Assembly: GCA_014218235.1 (NCBI GenBank)
Contig: CM024755.1
Location: forward strand, 81,165,960-81,229,959
Length of the DNA: 64,000 nt
Direction: 5' to 3'
Source of the DNA: Colocasia esculenta
Lineage: Eukaryota; Streptophyta; Magnoliopsida; Alismatales; Araceae
Shown here: piece by piece, positions 1 through 11,636 of the stretch
How the letters are laid out: the number at the start of each line of letters is the position of its first letter
Numbering within the stretch: position 1 is the stretch's first letter
The notes under the pieces: model-generated
What the model was told of the DNA's origin: nothing
Database searches by the model: none
What the model saw: the letters and a program-made list of their open reading frames with translations, nothing else
Program-made: the position numbers and the translations under genes

Positions 1-565
1 TCGCAACAACTTGCTTGTTGTAACGATTTACTCTCTATAACGACTTGTTGCGCTCATAACGATTTGCTATGACTCATAACGATTTCATAAATCATACAGT
101 CACCATTTTCATATATTGATATCTTATTCATCTTAAAGCATTGACCAGTCAAAGTCCACATAGACATCTCTCTGACGCTTTTGCATTTATGAGATCTGAA
201 CATATCTCTGCATGCATGCAGACCATATCATCCTGTATCGTGCCTACTCTGATAACGTCTTTTAGACTTAAGTCTTTTGGCATTACTATTTTCATGACTA
301 TTGCTACTGACGTTGACTGACATCAGAGACAGCTTATCTGTCTGCTATTTAAGATTGACATCTGTGCAACCTCTGAACTAGCTTCATGGTACAACGTTAA
401 ACAAATAGAAGCCACCAGATATCTTTGAAGATCTCATCTCTTTGCGTGCTCAAGTAATCAAAAGACTGTTGACAAGAAGCTCCCAAGACTCCAGATGCCA
501 TTCAGTCTAACGACTACTCAAAAGAGAGACAACGGACTCTTTATCGTCTAAATTTCAAATTGAAG

Positions 566-577
566 ATATATATATAC
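566..577 (+). promoter_or_regulatory. Putative TATA box of C1 5' LTR
   Basis: An uninterrupted ATATATATATA run follows a Myb-like and A-rich stretch and lies about 670 bases before the LTR end. The same run occurs at 11625-11636 in the 3' LTR and, reversed, at about 50944-50954 in C2. Its placement fits the U3/R boundary. The start site itself cannot be seen. Confidence 0.55.
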
Positions 578-835
578 AAGTCAGAAGAACAGAAGAAAAG
601 ACAACGTTCAAGAAAAACATTCAAATTTTCTGAAGAAAGTTTAGAGCAGAAAACTTCATTCCTCTTAGCTTTTGCTCTTTTGCTCTCTACTAGCTAGTGA
701 AAGATCATTTGAAGAGAGCTTGTGTAGTTCTGAGAGTGAGCCTAGATTTAGATTCTTTGCTCTCAGTGCTAGGTCCTTCAGATCATTGCTTGTTGCAGTT
801 TGATCTAGGGGCTTGTCTTACAAACCTCTCTTTGT

Positions 836-985
836 GGTGTTCCCTTCGGGTGTGAAGGAAGACCTGGTGGTATCCAGGGTGTTGTTCCCTTCTGGTGTGA
901 AGGAAGACCTGGTGGTATCCAGGGTGTTGTTCCCTTCGGGTGTGAAGGAAGACCAGCTGAGCTGGGTGTTGTTGTGTCCTTAAGG
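836..985 (+). repeat. Stem-loop minisatellite in C1 5' LTR (R/U5)
   Basis: Three and a half copies of a unit of about 43 bp. Each unit has two short inverted repeats, CCTTC/GAAGG and CCTGG/CCAGG, with 6-base loops; in the first unit they sit at 843-858 and 863-878. The last unit ends in CCAGCTGAGCTGG. The array lies downstream of the TATA run, so it should be in the RNA leader. Confidence 0.85.
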
Positions 986-1239
986 GGACTGTACCCTTGA
1001 TTAGTGAAATCCTGAGGTATTGCTCAGGGACTGGACGTAGGTCTCCTGTGGAAAGGAGTTCCGAACCAGGATAAAAATCCTACTGTCTTGTGGTTGTATT
1101 TTGTGTTTGCTATCTCATTTCCTCTAACTCTAACCTTCATTTAAGTTGTTGTGTAATTTTTTTAGTAAACAGGTATCAAAGATCAGTTTCTTTAATAACC
1201 CATTCACCCCCCCTCTGGGCTAGCTAGCTGGGCAACAAG

Positions 1240-1251
1240 TGGTATCAGAGC
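1240..1251 (+). promoter_or_regulatory. C1 primer binding site (initiator tRNA-Met)
   Basis: TGGTATCAGAGC is the standard plant primer site complementary to the 3' end of initiator tRNA-Met. It lies two bases after the LTR end and fixes element orientation as plus. Confidence 0.95.
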
Positions 1252-1301
1252 GAGTCTCTTCGACAAAGAAGAAGATCCAACGATCTGAAGAGCAAAGATC
1301 A

Positions 1302-3070
1302 ATGGCAGCCCAAGGCAACTTCGAAGGTCAGTCAGTCAACAGACCCCCTTTGTTCGATGGTGAAGATTATCCGTATTGGAAGACCAGAATGGAATATTTT
1401 CTACAAGGCCACGACTATCAAATCTGGTCGATAGTAGAAGAAGGTGACCTGGTTGTCACAAATGAGAAAGCACAATGGACAGATGAAGACAGAAAGAAAA
1501 TCTCCTTGAACTGTAAAGCCAAGAGCATTTTATGTTGTGCTCTAAGCAAGAAGGAGTTTAACAGAGTCTCAGCCTGCAAATCCTCCATGGAAATGTGGGA
1601 AAAGCTAAGGATTACATACGAAGGTACAGATAAAGTAAAGGAGACAAGAATCGACATTCTTGTCACTCAGTATGGAGATTTCAAATGCAGTCAGGTGAGT
1701 CAATCACCCAGATGTTCAGTCGATTCACTGACATCACCAATGGTTTAGCAGTCTAGGAAAGTCCTATGAGATTGCAGATATGGTAAGAAAGATTCTCAGA
1801 TCCTTGCCATCTTCATGGACACCAAAGGTCACAGCTATCGAAGAAGCTAATGACCTTAAGAGAATGTCAGTAGAAAAGCTCATCGGGTCCCTCATGGCCC
1901 ATGAGATCAACATGGAAAGGCTAGGAGAATCATCTAGCAGAAAAAAGCACTCCAATGCTTTGAAAGCAGAAGAAGAGTCATCAGAAGCAAGCTCTAGCGG
2001 GAGTGAGGTAGACAGCGAAAATGAAGAAGCAATGCTCTCTAAGAGATTGCAGCGCATCCTGGCCAAGAAGAAAAAATTTCAATCCGGCAGAAGGTACTTT
2101 AAGAAAAATAAAGACTTCAAAAGATCAGATGGCAAAGAAATGAAGAAAGGAGAGACCATCTGTTATGAATGCAAGAAGCCTGGACATATCAAGGCAGATT
2201 GTCCAATGCTAAAGAAAAATGATCACAAGAAGAAGGATAGCTCCAAGAAGTTCAGAAGATACAAGAAAAAGGCAATGGCAGCTGCTTGGGAGAACAGCAG
2301 TGACTCAGACAGTGAGTCAAGCTCAAGCAGTGATGAAGAAGAAGCCAACCTGGCTCTCATGGCCAACATCGAAGAAAAGGTAACCTCTGACTCTTCTTTC
2401 GATTCTTGTAATAATTCTGATTCAGATTCTGACAATTTGGAAAGCGCCTTTAATGAACTTTACGACAAATATAAAGAGGTGTCTAAATTACTTAAGATTA
2501 GTAAGAAGAATAATACATGCTTAGAAAACACTAACTCAGACTTAAAAACAGAAAATGAAGAACTAGAAAAGCAATTAATCGAACTAAAAAGAAGAAATGA
2601 ATTGTTGTGTGAAGACTCAAAAGTTAAGAATAAACAAATAACAAAATTAGAAAAACAAGAAAGTGTAGATGAATTAAGAAAAGAGATTAAAATCTAAATG
2701 AAGAGAATGAGAAATTAGCAAGCACATTAGAAAAATTTACAAATGGTAAGAATCCCTTAATATTAAAAGGAGCTAGACGCTCAGGTAAGAGAAAAGATGG
2801 TGTAGGCTACACACCACCTGAAAATGCAGAAACTATAATTCCACCTAAGGTGTATCCAACTCCAAATTTGTTCCTGAGGAAAATACAGCCTATAAAGCTA
2901 ATTTTAAGTATATTGAAAGAGTAACAAAAACATCATGTTGTAGTCACTGTAATAAGCTAGGTCATTTAAAATCCACCTGTCCAACAAGACATAAGAAGTG
3001 GATAATGAAAGTAAAAAATAATGATACTGACCCATCAGGACCCAAAAGAACTTGGGTACCTAAAGCTTGA
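1302..3070 (+). CDS. gag: C1 gag (Copia capsid/nucleocapsid), frame-broken
   Basis: Structural protein that packages element RNA. The start is the ATG followed by A-A-Q-G, the same start as in C2 at 63696. The UBN2-type gag core runs to about 1930 (D-G-E-D-Y-P-Y-W-K near the start; E-M-W-E-K-L mid-domain). A CCHC knuckle C-Y-E-C-K-K-P-G-H-I-K-A-D-C lies near 2161, then a Ser/Asp/Glu-rich stretch, a long coiled-coil-like Lys/Glu segment, and a second knuckle C-C-S-H-C-N-K-L-G-H at about 2936. It ends W-V-P-K-A-stop at 3070. The frame is broken near 1677, 1752 and 2693, each explained by one missing base compared with C2. These may be assembly errors. Confidence 0.9.
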
Positions 3071-3092
3071 TGTCTTAATTTCATGTTAATCC

Positions 3093-6000
3093 TCGAGCAT
3101 CCAAATGGTATTTGGATAGTGGGTGTCAAGGCACATGACAGGAAACCTGAAGCTGTTTTCCCATCTCCAAGCTGAAGAAGGAACAATCACTTATGGAGAT
3201 AATGGGAAAGGAACTGTAGTAGGCAGTGGATCAGTAAATAGCAAAGGAAAAACAGTCATAGAAGATGTGCTATTAGTCAAAGGATTAAAGCACAACCTCA
3301 TCAGTATAAGTCAGCTGTGTGATAGAGGTCATCAAATCAAGTTTCAAGAATCAAAGTGCAGCATACTAAAGGATGGAGCAGTCATCTTTGAAGCAAATAG
3401 AGAGAAGAATCTGTACGTGCTCTACCTTGAAGAACTCAAAGAGCAAAATGTGTGTCTGGCAGCCAGCAAAGACAAATCAACTGAGCTGTGGCACAGAAGA
3501 CTAGGCCACTGCAGCTTGGACGGATTGAACAAGCTCAGAAAGAGGAATCTTGTGGAAGGTCTACCAAAAGTCAATGGAAAATTGGAAAGTGTTTGTAGAC
3601 CCTGTGCTAAGGGAAAGCACACAAAGAGTTCCTTCAAGTCAAAGACAGTGGTGACTACCTCAAAACCCTTAGAGCTCCTACATATGGATCTATTTGGACC
3701 AATGAGGACTACCAGTCTTGGAGGAAAGAATTTTGGATTTGTCATAGTAGATGACTACTCAAGATTCACATGGGTATCATTCTTAGAGCATAAAGATGAT
3801 AGTTTTGATAATTTTGTCAGTTTCAGTAAGAAGGTCCAAAAGATCAGAAGTTCAGTATTGTGTCCATTCGATCAGACCATGGTGGTGAGTTCCAAAATGA
3901 AAAGTTTGCTAGATTCTGTGATGATCAAGGAATTCAGCACAATTTCTCAGCACCAAGGACACCACAGCAAAATGGTATAGCTGAGAGGAAGAACAGAACT
4001 CTCTTGGATATGGCAAGAACCATGCTCTCTGAATATGAGCTACCAAGATATTTTTGGGCTGAAGCAGTCAACACAGCCAGTTACATTGTCAACCGAGTAA
4101 TGATCAGGCCAATACTGAAGAAGACTGCATATGAGTTGTTCAAAGGAAAGAAGCCAAAGATAAGTCATTTCAGAATCTTTGGATGTCCTTGCTTTATTCA
4201 CAACAACGGAAAAAGGGACATTGGTAAGTTGGATGCCAAGTCAGATGAAGGCATCTTTATGGGGTATACTTCTAAACCCAGAGGCTATAGAGTTTTCAAT
4301 AAACGCTCACTATTAATTGAACAAACTGTGCATGTTATTTTTGATGAAACTAACCCTTCCTTGAGAAAGGAAGTAGATAGTGATAATGATGATGCAGATG
4401 AACTGTCCAAAAAGCTTAAAGATACATCAATTGAGGACAAGGATGATCCACCTCTGGAAGAATTACAACAAGAAGAAATTACTCATGAAAATCTTCCAAA
4501 GGAATGGAGATACAAGAAAGATCACCCACTTGAGAATATCATTGGTGATCCATCCATAGGGGTAAGAACAAGAGGTAATGTAATCCCTTGTGATTATTTA
4601 GCCTTTGTTTCTCAGATAGAGCCTAAGACAGTCAATGAAGCTTTAACTGATGAATCTTGGATAATAGCCATGCAAGATGAATTAAATCAATTCAAGAGAA
4701 ACCAAGTATGGTCACTTGTTCCTAGACCATCAGATCATCCAGTTATTGGCACCAAATGGGTGTTCAGAAACAAATTGGATGAAACTGGTGTAATCCTAAG
4801 AAACAAGGCCAGATTGGTAGCTCAGGGCTATTCTCAAGAGGAAGGCATAGATTTCGATGAAACCTATGCACCTGTAGCTAGACTTGAGGCTATTAGAATC
4901 TTACTTGCATATGCATCAGCTCTAAACTTGACACTATTTCAAATGGATGTTAAATCAGCATTCTTAAATGGTTTTATAAAAGAGGAAGTGTATGTTGAAC
5001 AACCTCCAGGTTTTGATGACACCGAATTTCCTAATCATGTTTTCAAACTCCATAAGGCATTATACGGTTTAAAACAAGCACCTAGAGCCTGGTATGAAAG
5101 GCTTAGCTCTTTTCTGTTAAATCATGGTTTCAATAGAGGCAAAGTAGATAGCACATTATTCATAAAGTCAAAGGTCAATCACATACTATTAGTTCAAATC
5201 TATGTAGATGATATCATTTTTTGTTCTACTGACAAATCTCTTTGCAAGTATTTTGAGAAGCTTATGCAGGGAGAATTTGAAATGAGTATGATGGGGGAGC
5301 TAAACTACTTCCTTGGATTGCAAGTCAAGCAAGGGAAGGAAGGCACCCACATCTGTCAAGCCAAATACACCAAGGAACTCCTGAAGAAGTTTGGATTCGA
5401 TAATGCCAAACCACTGTCAACTCCAATGAGCACATCAACCAGAATGGACAGTGATCAAAATGGTAAAAAGGTAGATCAAAAGAACTATAGAGGTATGATA
5501 GGGTCTTTACTTTATTTAACAGCAAGTAGACCAGACATCTTGTTTAGTGTATGCATGTGTGCTAGGTATCAAGCAGACCCTAGAGAATCACACCTAATTT
5601 CTGTAAAAAGAATATTTAGATATTTAGCTAGAACTCATGATTTAGGTCTTTGGTATCCAAAATCATGTAAATAGATTTAGTAGGATATTCTGATGCTGAC
5701 TATGCTGGATGCAAGATAGATAGAAAGAGCACCAGTGGTTGTTGTCAATTTCTTGCAGGATGTTTGATATCATGGTCTTCAAAGAAACAAAACTCAGTGG
5801 CACTATCAACAGCTGAAGCTGAATATGTAGCTGCTGGAAGTTGCTGTACACAACTCCTTTGGATAAAGCAACAACTTGAAGACTTTGGATTAAATATCAA
5901 ATCAATTCCATTGCTGTGTGACAACACCAGTGCCATTAATCTGACCAAGAATCCAGTTCAGCACTCAAGGACAAAACATATTGAGGTTAGATATCATTTT

Positions 6001-6141
6001 ATTCGTGATCATGTTGCAAATGGAAATATAGAAATATCCTTTATTGATACAAATAGCCAACTAGCAGATATCTTCACAAAAGCCCTACCTGAAGAGAGAT
6101 TTACATCTCTTAGAAGGGAATTAGGGATGTGCAATTTGTGA
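3093..6141 (+). CDS. pol: C1 pol: protease, integrase, RT, RNase H (Copia), frame-broken
   Basis: Polyprotein in Copia order. Aspartic protease motif W-Y-L-D-S-G at about 3105; gag-pre-integrase with L-W-H-R-R-L-G-H near 3485 and C-R-P-C for zinc binding; integrase core with H-M-D-L-F-G-P and D-D-Y-S-R-F-T (3680-3780) and the downstream D-H-G-G-E-F/N-G-I-A-E-R part. RT starts near 4700, with F-Q-M-D-V-K-S-A-F-L-N-G and catalytic Y-V-D-D at about 5203. RNase H has D-A-D-Y-A-G and the A-E-A-E-Y motif, ending G-M-C-N-L-stop. Breaks near 3125, 3852 and 5668 are each one missing base. The residues needed for catalysis are present. The long gag and the third ORF place it in the SIRE/Maximus lineage. 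Confidence 0.93.
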
Positions 6142-6555
6142 AAAGATTCCTGTATTTAAAATGGCATATAAATTTTTTAGAATAAATGAAAATTTTTTCT
6201 CTCTCTCTCTCTCACTTTAAGCAAAACTCAGTTTATTTACTCTTCCTTGACCGCTATTGTGTTAAAAGCAGTTTGACTCGTCAAACCCTTTTGTCGCCTT
6301 CTGCCGTTACCGCCTTTTGGCGCTTCCTGTTTTCGATAAAATAATTCTAATTAGTCAAATCGTTCTGGGAACGACTCATCTTCTACCTTTACCCTTTCTC
6401 CTTTATCTATTCACCCAAAGTCGATGCCCTAACGATTCCGGCATCGACTCTCTGCAAGATTTGAAGCTTTCCTCTCTTCCCGCGAAGAATCCCTCGAGGG
6501 CTTCCATCTCTTCCATCATCTCCCTTCTCCAGAACAGTTCTTCTTCTCTCTACCC
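6142..6555 (+). other. C1 spacer between pol and env-like ORF
   Basis: Non-coding stretch of about 410 bp with a short CT run (about 6190-6212) and pyrimidine-rich sequence before the next ORF. C2 has a matching spacer at 58608-59022. I see no promoter that I could defend. Confidence 0.6.
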
Positions 6556-9500
6556 ATGGCCGCTCCGATGATCTCTGGAAGTGTAGGGGGCTACAGTGCT
6601 GAGTACCTGTCCGCAGAACAGCAGGAAAGGTTCACCTTCGTGAAGACAAAGGTATGCGGAAACAAGGCAGTGGATGTTCCAAATCTCGAGAAGAATGGCA
6701 TGGGAAGTATAGCAGAAACTCTGAGAAGGATGCAGTGGATGGAAATTGCCACTTTCACCGAGGTAAGCTATCCCGACCTGGTGAAAGCATTTTATGTGTG
6801 CTTAAGGTCAAAGGCAGATGGGTCCCTTGTATCATCGGTAAAGGGAATCCAAATTAAAGTCGATCATGAGTTGTTGCACATGTTGTTTGGAGTGAAGACG
6901 TCTGGATTCAGTGGGGTTCACGCAGTGAACGATGAAGCAAAAGGCCTTGGCATTATAGGTCCAGGGTTTAGGCTAAGAGACGAAAATTGGATATTAATCA
7001 GATGAATGCATACAACCGTCTTCTTCATTTCATTATCTGTCAAATTTTGGTTCCTCGCAGTGCCACCTTCTCAACGTTCACTAGGGCAGATTCTGATATG
7101 ATGTTTTGGGCGATTCAACAAAAGGAGATTAATATGGCGCAAGTCATGTTGGAAAGGATGAAATTTTCCAGAGATCAAATATGGGATACAAAAAGTAAGT
7201 TAAATGTCTCATTGCCCTATGCTCATCTACTTACAAAGATTTTCAAACACTTTGGAATAGATTTATCTGGGGCAGTTGTGGAGAAGATGGGCCAGTGTAT
7301 AAGGTCCAGAAATCTCAAGAAAAGTGGTTTCTCTGTAATTGAAGGTGTATGGTCTAAGACCACTGTGGCCGAGGGAGAGGCCATAATTGGTGATGTAGAA
7401 ATTCCTGATGTTCAGGAAATGGCAGTAGTAACACCATCAGCAGATCAGCAATCAGTAGCACCAGTAGAGCAGCAGCAAGCAGAAGAGTCAGTAGCAGAGC
7501 AGCAAGCAGCTCAGTCAGCAGCAGAGCAGCAAGCAGTAGCACCAGCATTTCAGCCAGAATCTCTTACAGCTTCTGTAGTTGAGGAGGAAGTGGCAGATAA
7601 AGCCAGTGATACGCCTACCTCAATAATTGGCTCAATTCTTAGGAATTTAGTTGAATCAGCTCTCACCACACGAATCGACTCACAGTCTGGTGAAATTGAA
7701 ATGGAAGAAGCTGTGGCAGAAGGCCACATTGAAGAATCAATTCCTGTGGAGCAGTCCAGTGCTCCAGTAGATCCAGTTGAAGAGGAATCTCCTGCTCAGG
7801 GGGAGCAAATGGAAGTTGAAGAGGAAGCTCCTGCTCAGGGGGAACAGTCTATTGAAGAACCAGCACCTCAGAGGAAAGGCAAGAGGATAGTTCACAGAAA
7901 ACTCAGAAAGAGCCACAGGAAAGTCAATCTGAAACCTGTTTTGGAATTGTTGAAGGCTCAGGGAGAGATTCTGTCAGCAGTGCAGTCTAGTGTCCAAGGA
8001 ATAATTGCCAGCCAAGCTTCAACTACTTCTGAACTATCCTCAGTCAGAAATGCTATGAAATGGTTCAACAAGGAAATGGCAGACATGAAATCGATGTTAT
8101 CTGTGCTTTCAAGGACAAGTGCTGGACTGTCTCCTTCTGCCACTCGGAGCAGACCTACAGCTATTCCTCGGCCAACAGGGCCACCTGCTCAAGAGTCAGG
8201 GCCATCTGGGCCATCTGCAGTTGTCAGAGAGGGTCATGCAAAAGGGAAAGAGCCCATTGAAGCTACCAAGGCCCCTGACACTTTTACTCTTGCAACTCTA
8301 ACCCTCTCTTCACCTTCATCTCCTTCTACAGCCCCTCCAACACCACCAACTCTCAAACATCCTCTGTCTCGCACCCAACCTTCTTCCTCTCTCATTTCAT
8401 CTCAACCTTCTTTCTCTCCCACTCCTTCTCACACCTCAGCTCCATCATCATTCTCACCTTCTTCACCTCTCACTCAAACCACTCCAGTTCACCCGTCTAC
8501 ATCCTTCAATCCCAAACACCTCTTCTATCCTCCTACTCCTCCTTCCTCTGTCACTTTCATTCAGGAAAAACCTCCACTACTTGGTGTCTTTGACACAAAT
8601 CTGCCGGATGATTTTGAGAGAAATATCCTTATCACCATTCTCTCCACTGCCACTCATATCCACAGGACTGATCCTCCCAGTCCTGCCAAGAAAAAGAGGA
8701 AACAATCATCCTTTGTCAGCATCCCCTCTTCACCATTATTTCCTCCTCTTTGGTACTCTCTTACCCTTGAACCTCAGAGAAGATCCCTCTATAAGGAATA
8801 TGTTCAAAAGTGCATCCTCTCCACCGTCTATGGTATTCCTTTCCTCAACCTCTCTGAGCATCTAAACATTGTTCTTCCTCTTACCCAGCTGTCCCACCCT
8901 AAAAATCCAAAATCTTTGAGGGCACTGAGTTCAAGACTGAAGATCAGTGGGCCAATGTCAAGGGCAACAAAGCTCAATACAACAAATATTTGACTGCCAG
9001 GCAGAATCTCTTACCCATCGAGCTCACCCACTCACTCTTTCTGAGTGGTTCATTATTCAGCATAAGAACTCGTGGGGACCCTTCATTTTGAAAGAGATCA
9101 GAATTGCCATGAACTTCCAACTGTACAGTGACTTCTGCTACTTGAACAAGCTGCCTGAAGTACAGTTCTACCAATTTCATTCAGCCATAGTGATGCTGAG
9201 ATCAGAACATCCAGTAAATCTTCCCCTCACAGTGGACTTTGCCGATCTCAAAGTTGACTCTCCAGTCCTTCTGCCAAAGCTACACTCCCTAGTGTTTGAC
9301 TCAGATGCAGGCTCCCATGCCTTTGACATGTTTGCTAAGCAGATGGGCAGAATGTCAGCTAAGCAGAATAGAATGCCTTCCTTTGCGGTTTATCTTCAGA
9401 GAATACCACTCTGGCCATTTCCTCTCAAGTTTTGGCTCCACTCATTTCTGAATGTGAAAGGCTTACTCCCACCATATGGGAAACACTCTACAAGGAACCC

Positions 9501-9656
9501 CATCTTCAGTTACAGGCCATCAACAGTTCCTTGGTTCGTCAAGATAAGCCCATTCTCTCAGCCGAAGCCTTCATGGATCTCAACTCCATAAATCCAATTC
9601 AAGAGATCTATGTTCAGTGGGCAGCCAGATATACTGCCTTCTATGCTCTGAAGTAG
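6556..9656 (+). CDS. C1 ORF3, SIRE 'envelope-like' protein, frame-broken
   Basis: Third ORF typical of SIRE-type Copia elements, of unproven function. The ATG is supported by the C2 copy at 58607: both begin M-A and share S-G-S-V-G-G-Y. The N-terminal third resembles the 'putative plant transposon protein' domain (Pfam Transposase_32 type), with N-R-L-L-H-F-I-I-C-Q and P-R-S-A-T-F-S-T. Then come a Gln/Glu/Ala-rich acidic linker, a coiled-coil-like Leu/Ser stretch (about 7910-8110), a Pro/Ser/Thr-rich region (8130-8580), and a conserved C-terminal domain (L-S-E-W-F near 9040, I-S-E-C-E-R-L near 9444). I see no clear signal peptide or membrane segment. Breaks near 6979, the 8900s and about 9400 shift frame; the first is one missing G. 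Confidence 0.8.
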
Positions 9657-10083
9657 GATCTGCTTGATCAGAAGATTTTCTATCCAATCTCTCTGGATAG
9701 ATTTCTCCATCGTGCCAGCTTTGGAAAGGGCACCTACTTCAGATTCATCTTGGACCCAGATCAGTATGAAGAATTCCTGGAAGAGTAGCGGCAGCTTTAC
9801 ACTCAGAGGATCTCTCCAGCCATGGGTTCTTCCTTCTCAGGTGCTCCTGGTGTTTTTCGCTAGTCTTTTGAAGATATGGAGATCATGGCATGGACTGTTA
9901 TTTCCCAGCATGCCTCCCTTTTGTCTCCTATGTATTATCTTTCTCCTAATTAATACAAAGCTTTCTCTCTTCTTTGTCTCATAGACTATCTTTTTGCTTA
10001 TTGACAAAAAGGGGGAGAAAACTAATGCAACTCTGAAAGACATGTTGTTTTCATTATGTTGTTTAGTATATTTTGTCATCATC
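9657..10083 (+). other. C1 3' untranslated region
   Basis: Non-coding tail between the env-like stop and the polypurine tract. It contains a first purine tract, A5G5AGA4, at 10006-10021, about 78 bases before the one adjoining the LTR. Confidence 0.7.
10006..10021 (+). promoter_or_regulatory. C1 internal polypurine tract
   Basis: AAAAAGGGGGAGAAAA is almost identical to the tract next to the 3' LTR. It could be a second plus-strand priming site, as proposed for several long plant retroelements. Confidence 0.6.
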
Positions 10084-10096
10084 AAAAAGGGGGAGA
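10084..10096 (+). promoter_or_regulatory. C1 3' polypurine tract
   Basis: AAAAAGGGGGAGA directly precedes the 3' LTR start (T at 10097, TG at 10098). This is the expected plus-strand primer. Confidence 0.9.
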
Positions 10097-10289
10097 TTGA
10101 TGACTTAACTTTCTCCATATAAAATAATTCATTTATTTATATATTAATTTTGATGATTAACAAAACATTACTAATGAATTACTTGAGTCTTGAGGACAGG
10201 AAATAAAAGCAAAAGAAAGTTCAAGACAATCAGGTAAGACTCTCAATTTATAAGTATTATGATCGATTTCCTTTCTAACCAAATTGCAA

Positions 10290-11150
10290 ACAAATCGATA
10301 CCATAACGATTTCTTTAGACTTCGTAACGATTTGTTTTCATAACGATTTCCCTAGTGATTTCATAACAATTCCTTTAGGAACTTCACATCGATTTGCACA
10401 TCGATTTCCTAATTGATTCATAAGGATTTGTGCATTGATTTCTTTATAAAATCATAACGACTTGCTAGCCGTAACGATTTCTTTAGTTCTCGTAACGATT
10501 TCTTAGAACTCATAACGACTTGCTAGCCGTAACGATTTCTTTAGTTCTCGTAACGATTTCTTTGAAACTCGTAACGACTTGGTAGCGTAACGATTTCTTT
10601 AGTTCTCGTAACGATTTCTTTGAAACTCGTAATGACTTACTAGCCGTAACGATTTCTTTAGTTCTCGTAACGATTTCTTTGAAACTCGTAACGACTTACT
10701 AGCCATAACGATTTCTTTAGTTCTCGTAACGATTTCTTTAGAACTCATAACGACTTGCTAGCCGTAACGATTTCTTTAGTTCTCGTAACGATTTCTTTGA
10801 AACTCGTAACGACTTACTAGCCGTAACGATTTCTTTAGTTCTCGTAACGATTTCTTTAGAACTCATAACGACTTGCTAGCCGTAATGATTTCTTTAATTC
10901 TCGTAACGATTTCTTTGAAACTCGTAACGACTTGGTAGCCGTAACGATTTCTTTAGTTCTCGTAACGATTTCTTTGAAACTCGTAACGACTTGGTAGCGT
11001 AACGATTTCTTTAGTTCTCGTAACGACTTCATAAGTTATCAGAACAATTTCATTAGAACTCGCAACAACTTGCTTGTTGTAACGATTTACTCTCTATAAC
11101 GACTTGTTGCGCTCATAACGATTTGCTATGACTCATAACGATTTCATAAA
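10290..11150 (+). repeat. AACGATTT tandem array in C1 U3
   Basis: Dense direct repeats of TAACGATTT and variants such as TAACGACTT. The core (about 10441-11035) is some ten copies of a 57-60 bp unit made of two 21-bp subunits and one of about 17 bp, each starting CGTAACGA. The array lies upstream of the TATA run, where U3 enhancers sit. The outer parts are irregular and more diverged. Confidence 0.9.
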
Positions 11151-11624
11151 TCATACAGTCACCGTTTTCATATATTGATATCTTATTCATCTTAAAGCAT
11201 TGACCAGTCAAAGTCCACATAGACATCTCTTGACGCTTTTGCATTTATGAGATCTGAACATATCTCTGCATGCATGCAGACCATATCATCCTGTATCGTG
11301 CCTACTCTGATAACGTCTTTTAGACTTAAGTCTTTTGGCATTACTATTTTCATGACTATTGCTACTGACGTTGACTGACATCAGAGACAGCTTATCTGTC
11401 TGCTATTTAAGATTGACATCTGTGCAGACCTCTGAACTAGCTTCATGGTACAACGTTAAACAAATAGAAGCCATCAGATATCTTTGAAGATCTCATCTCT
11501 TTGCGTGCTCAAGTAATCAAAAGACTGTTGACAAGAAGCTCCCAAGACTCCAGATGCCATTCAGTCTAACGACTACTCAAAAGAGAGACAACGGACTCTT
11601 TATCGTCTAAATTTCAAATTGAAG

Positions 11625-11636
11625 ATATATATATAC
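11625..11636 (+). promoter_or_regulatory. Putative TATA box of C1 3' LTR
   Basis: Same ATATATATATA run as at 566-577, in the equivalent place of the complete LTR, roughly 1.53 kb from its start. Confidence 0.55.

Larger units (their letters stand above)
1..1237 (+). mobile_element. C1 5' LTR (partial), SIRE-type Copia
   Basis: This is the right-hand part of the 5' LTR of Copia element C1; the left part lies outside the window. It matches 11060-12297 almost base for base: by eye a handful of substitutions and about seven short indels, so C1 inserted recently. It ends in CAACA two bases before the primer binding site. It holds a few AACGATTT motifs (1-100), a TATA run, and a stem-loop minisatellite. 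The full LTR should be about 2.2 kb, judging from the complete 3' copy. Confidence 0.93.

Noticed and set aside
10441..11035. Regular direct repeats that look like a CRISPR array
   Set aside because: No unique spacers: the whole unit repeats, in a eukaryotic LTR.
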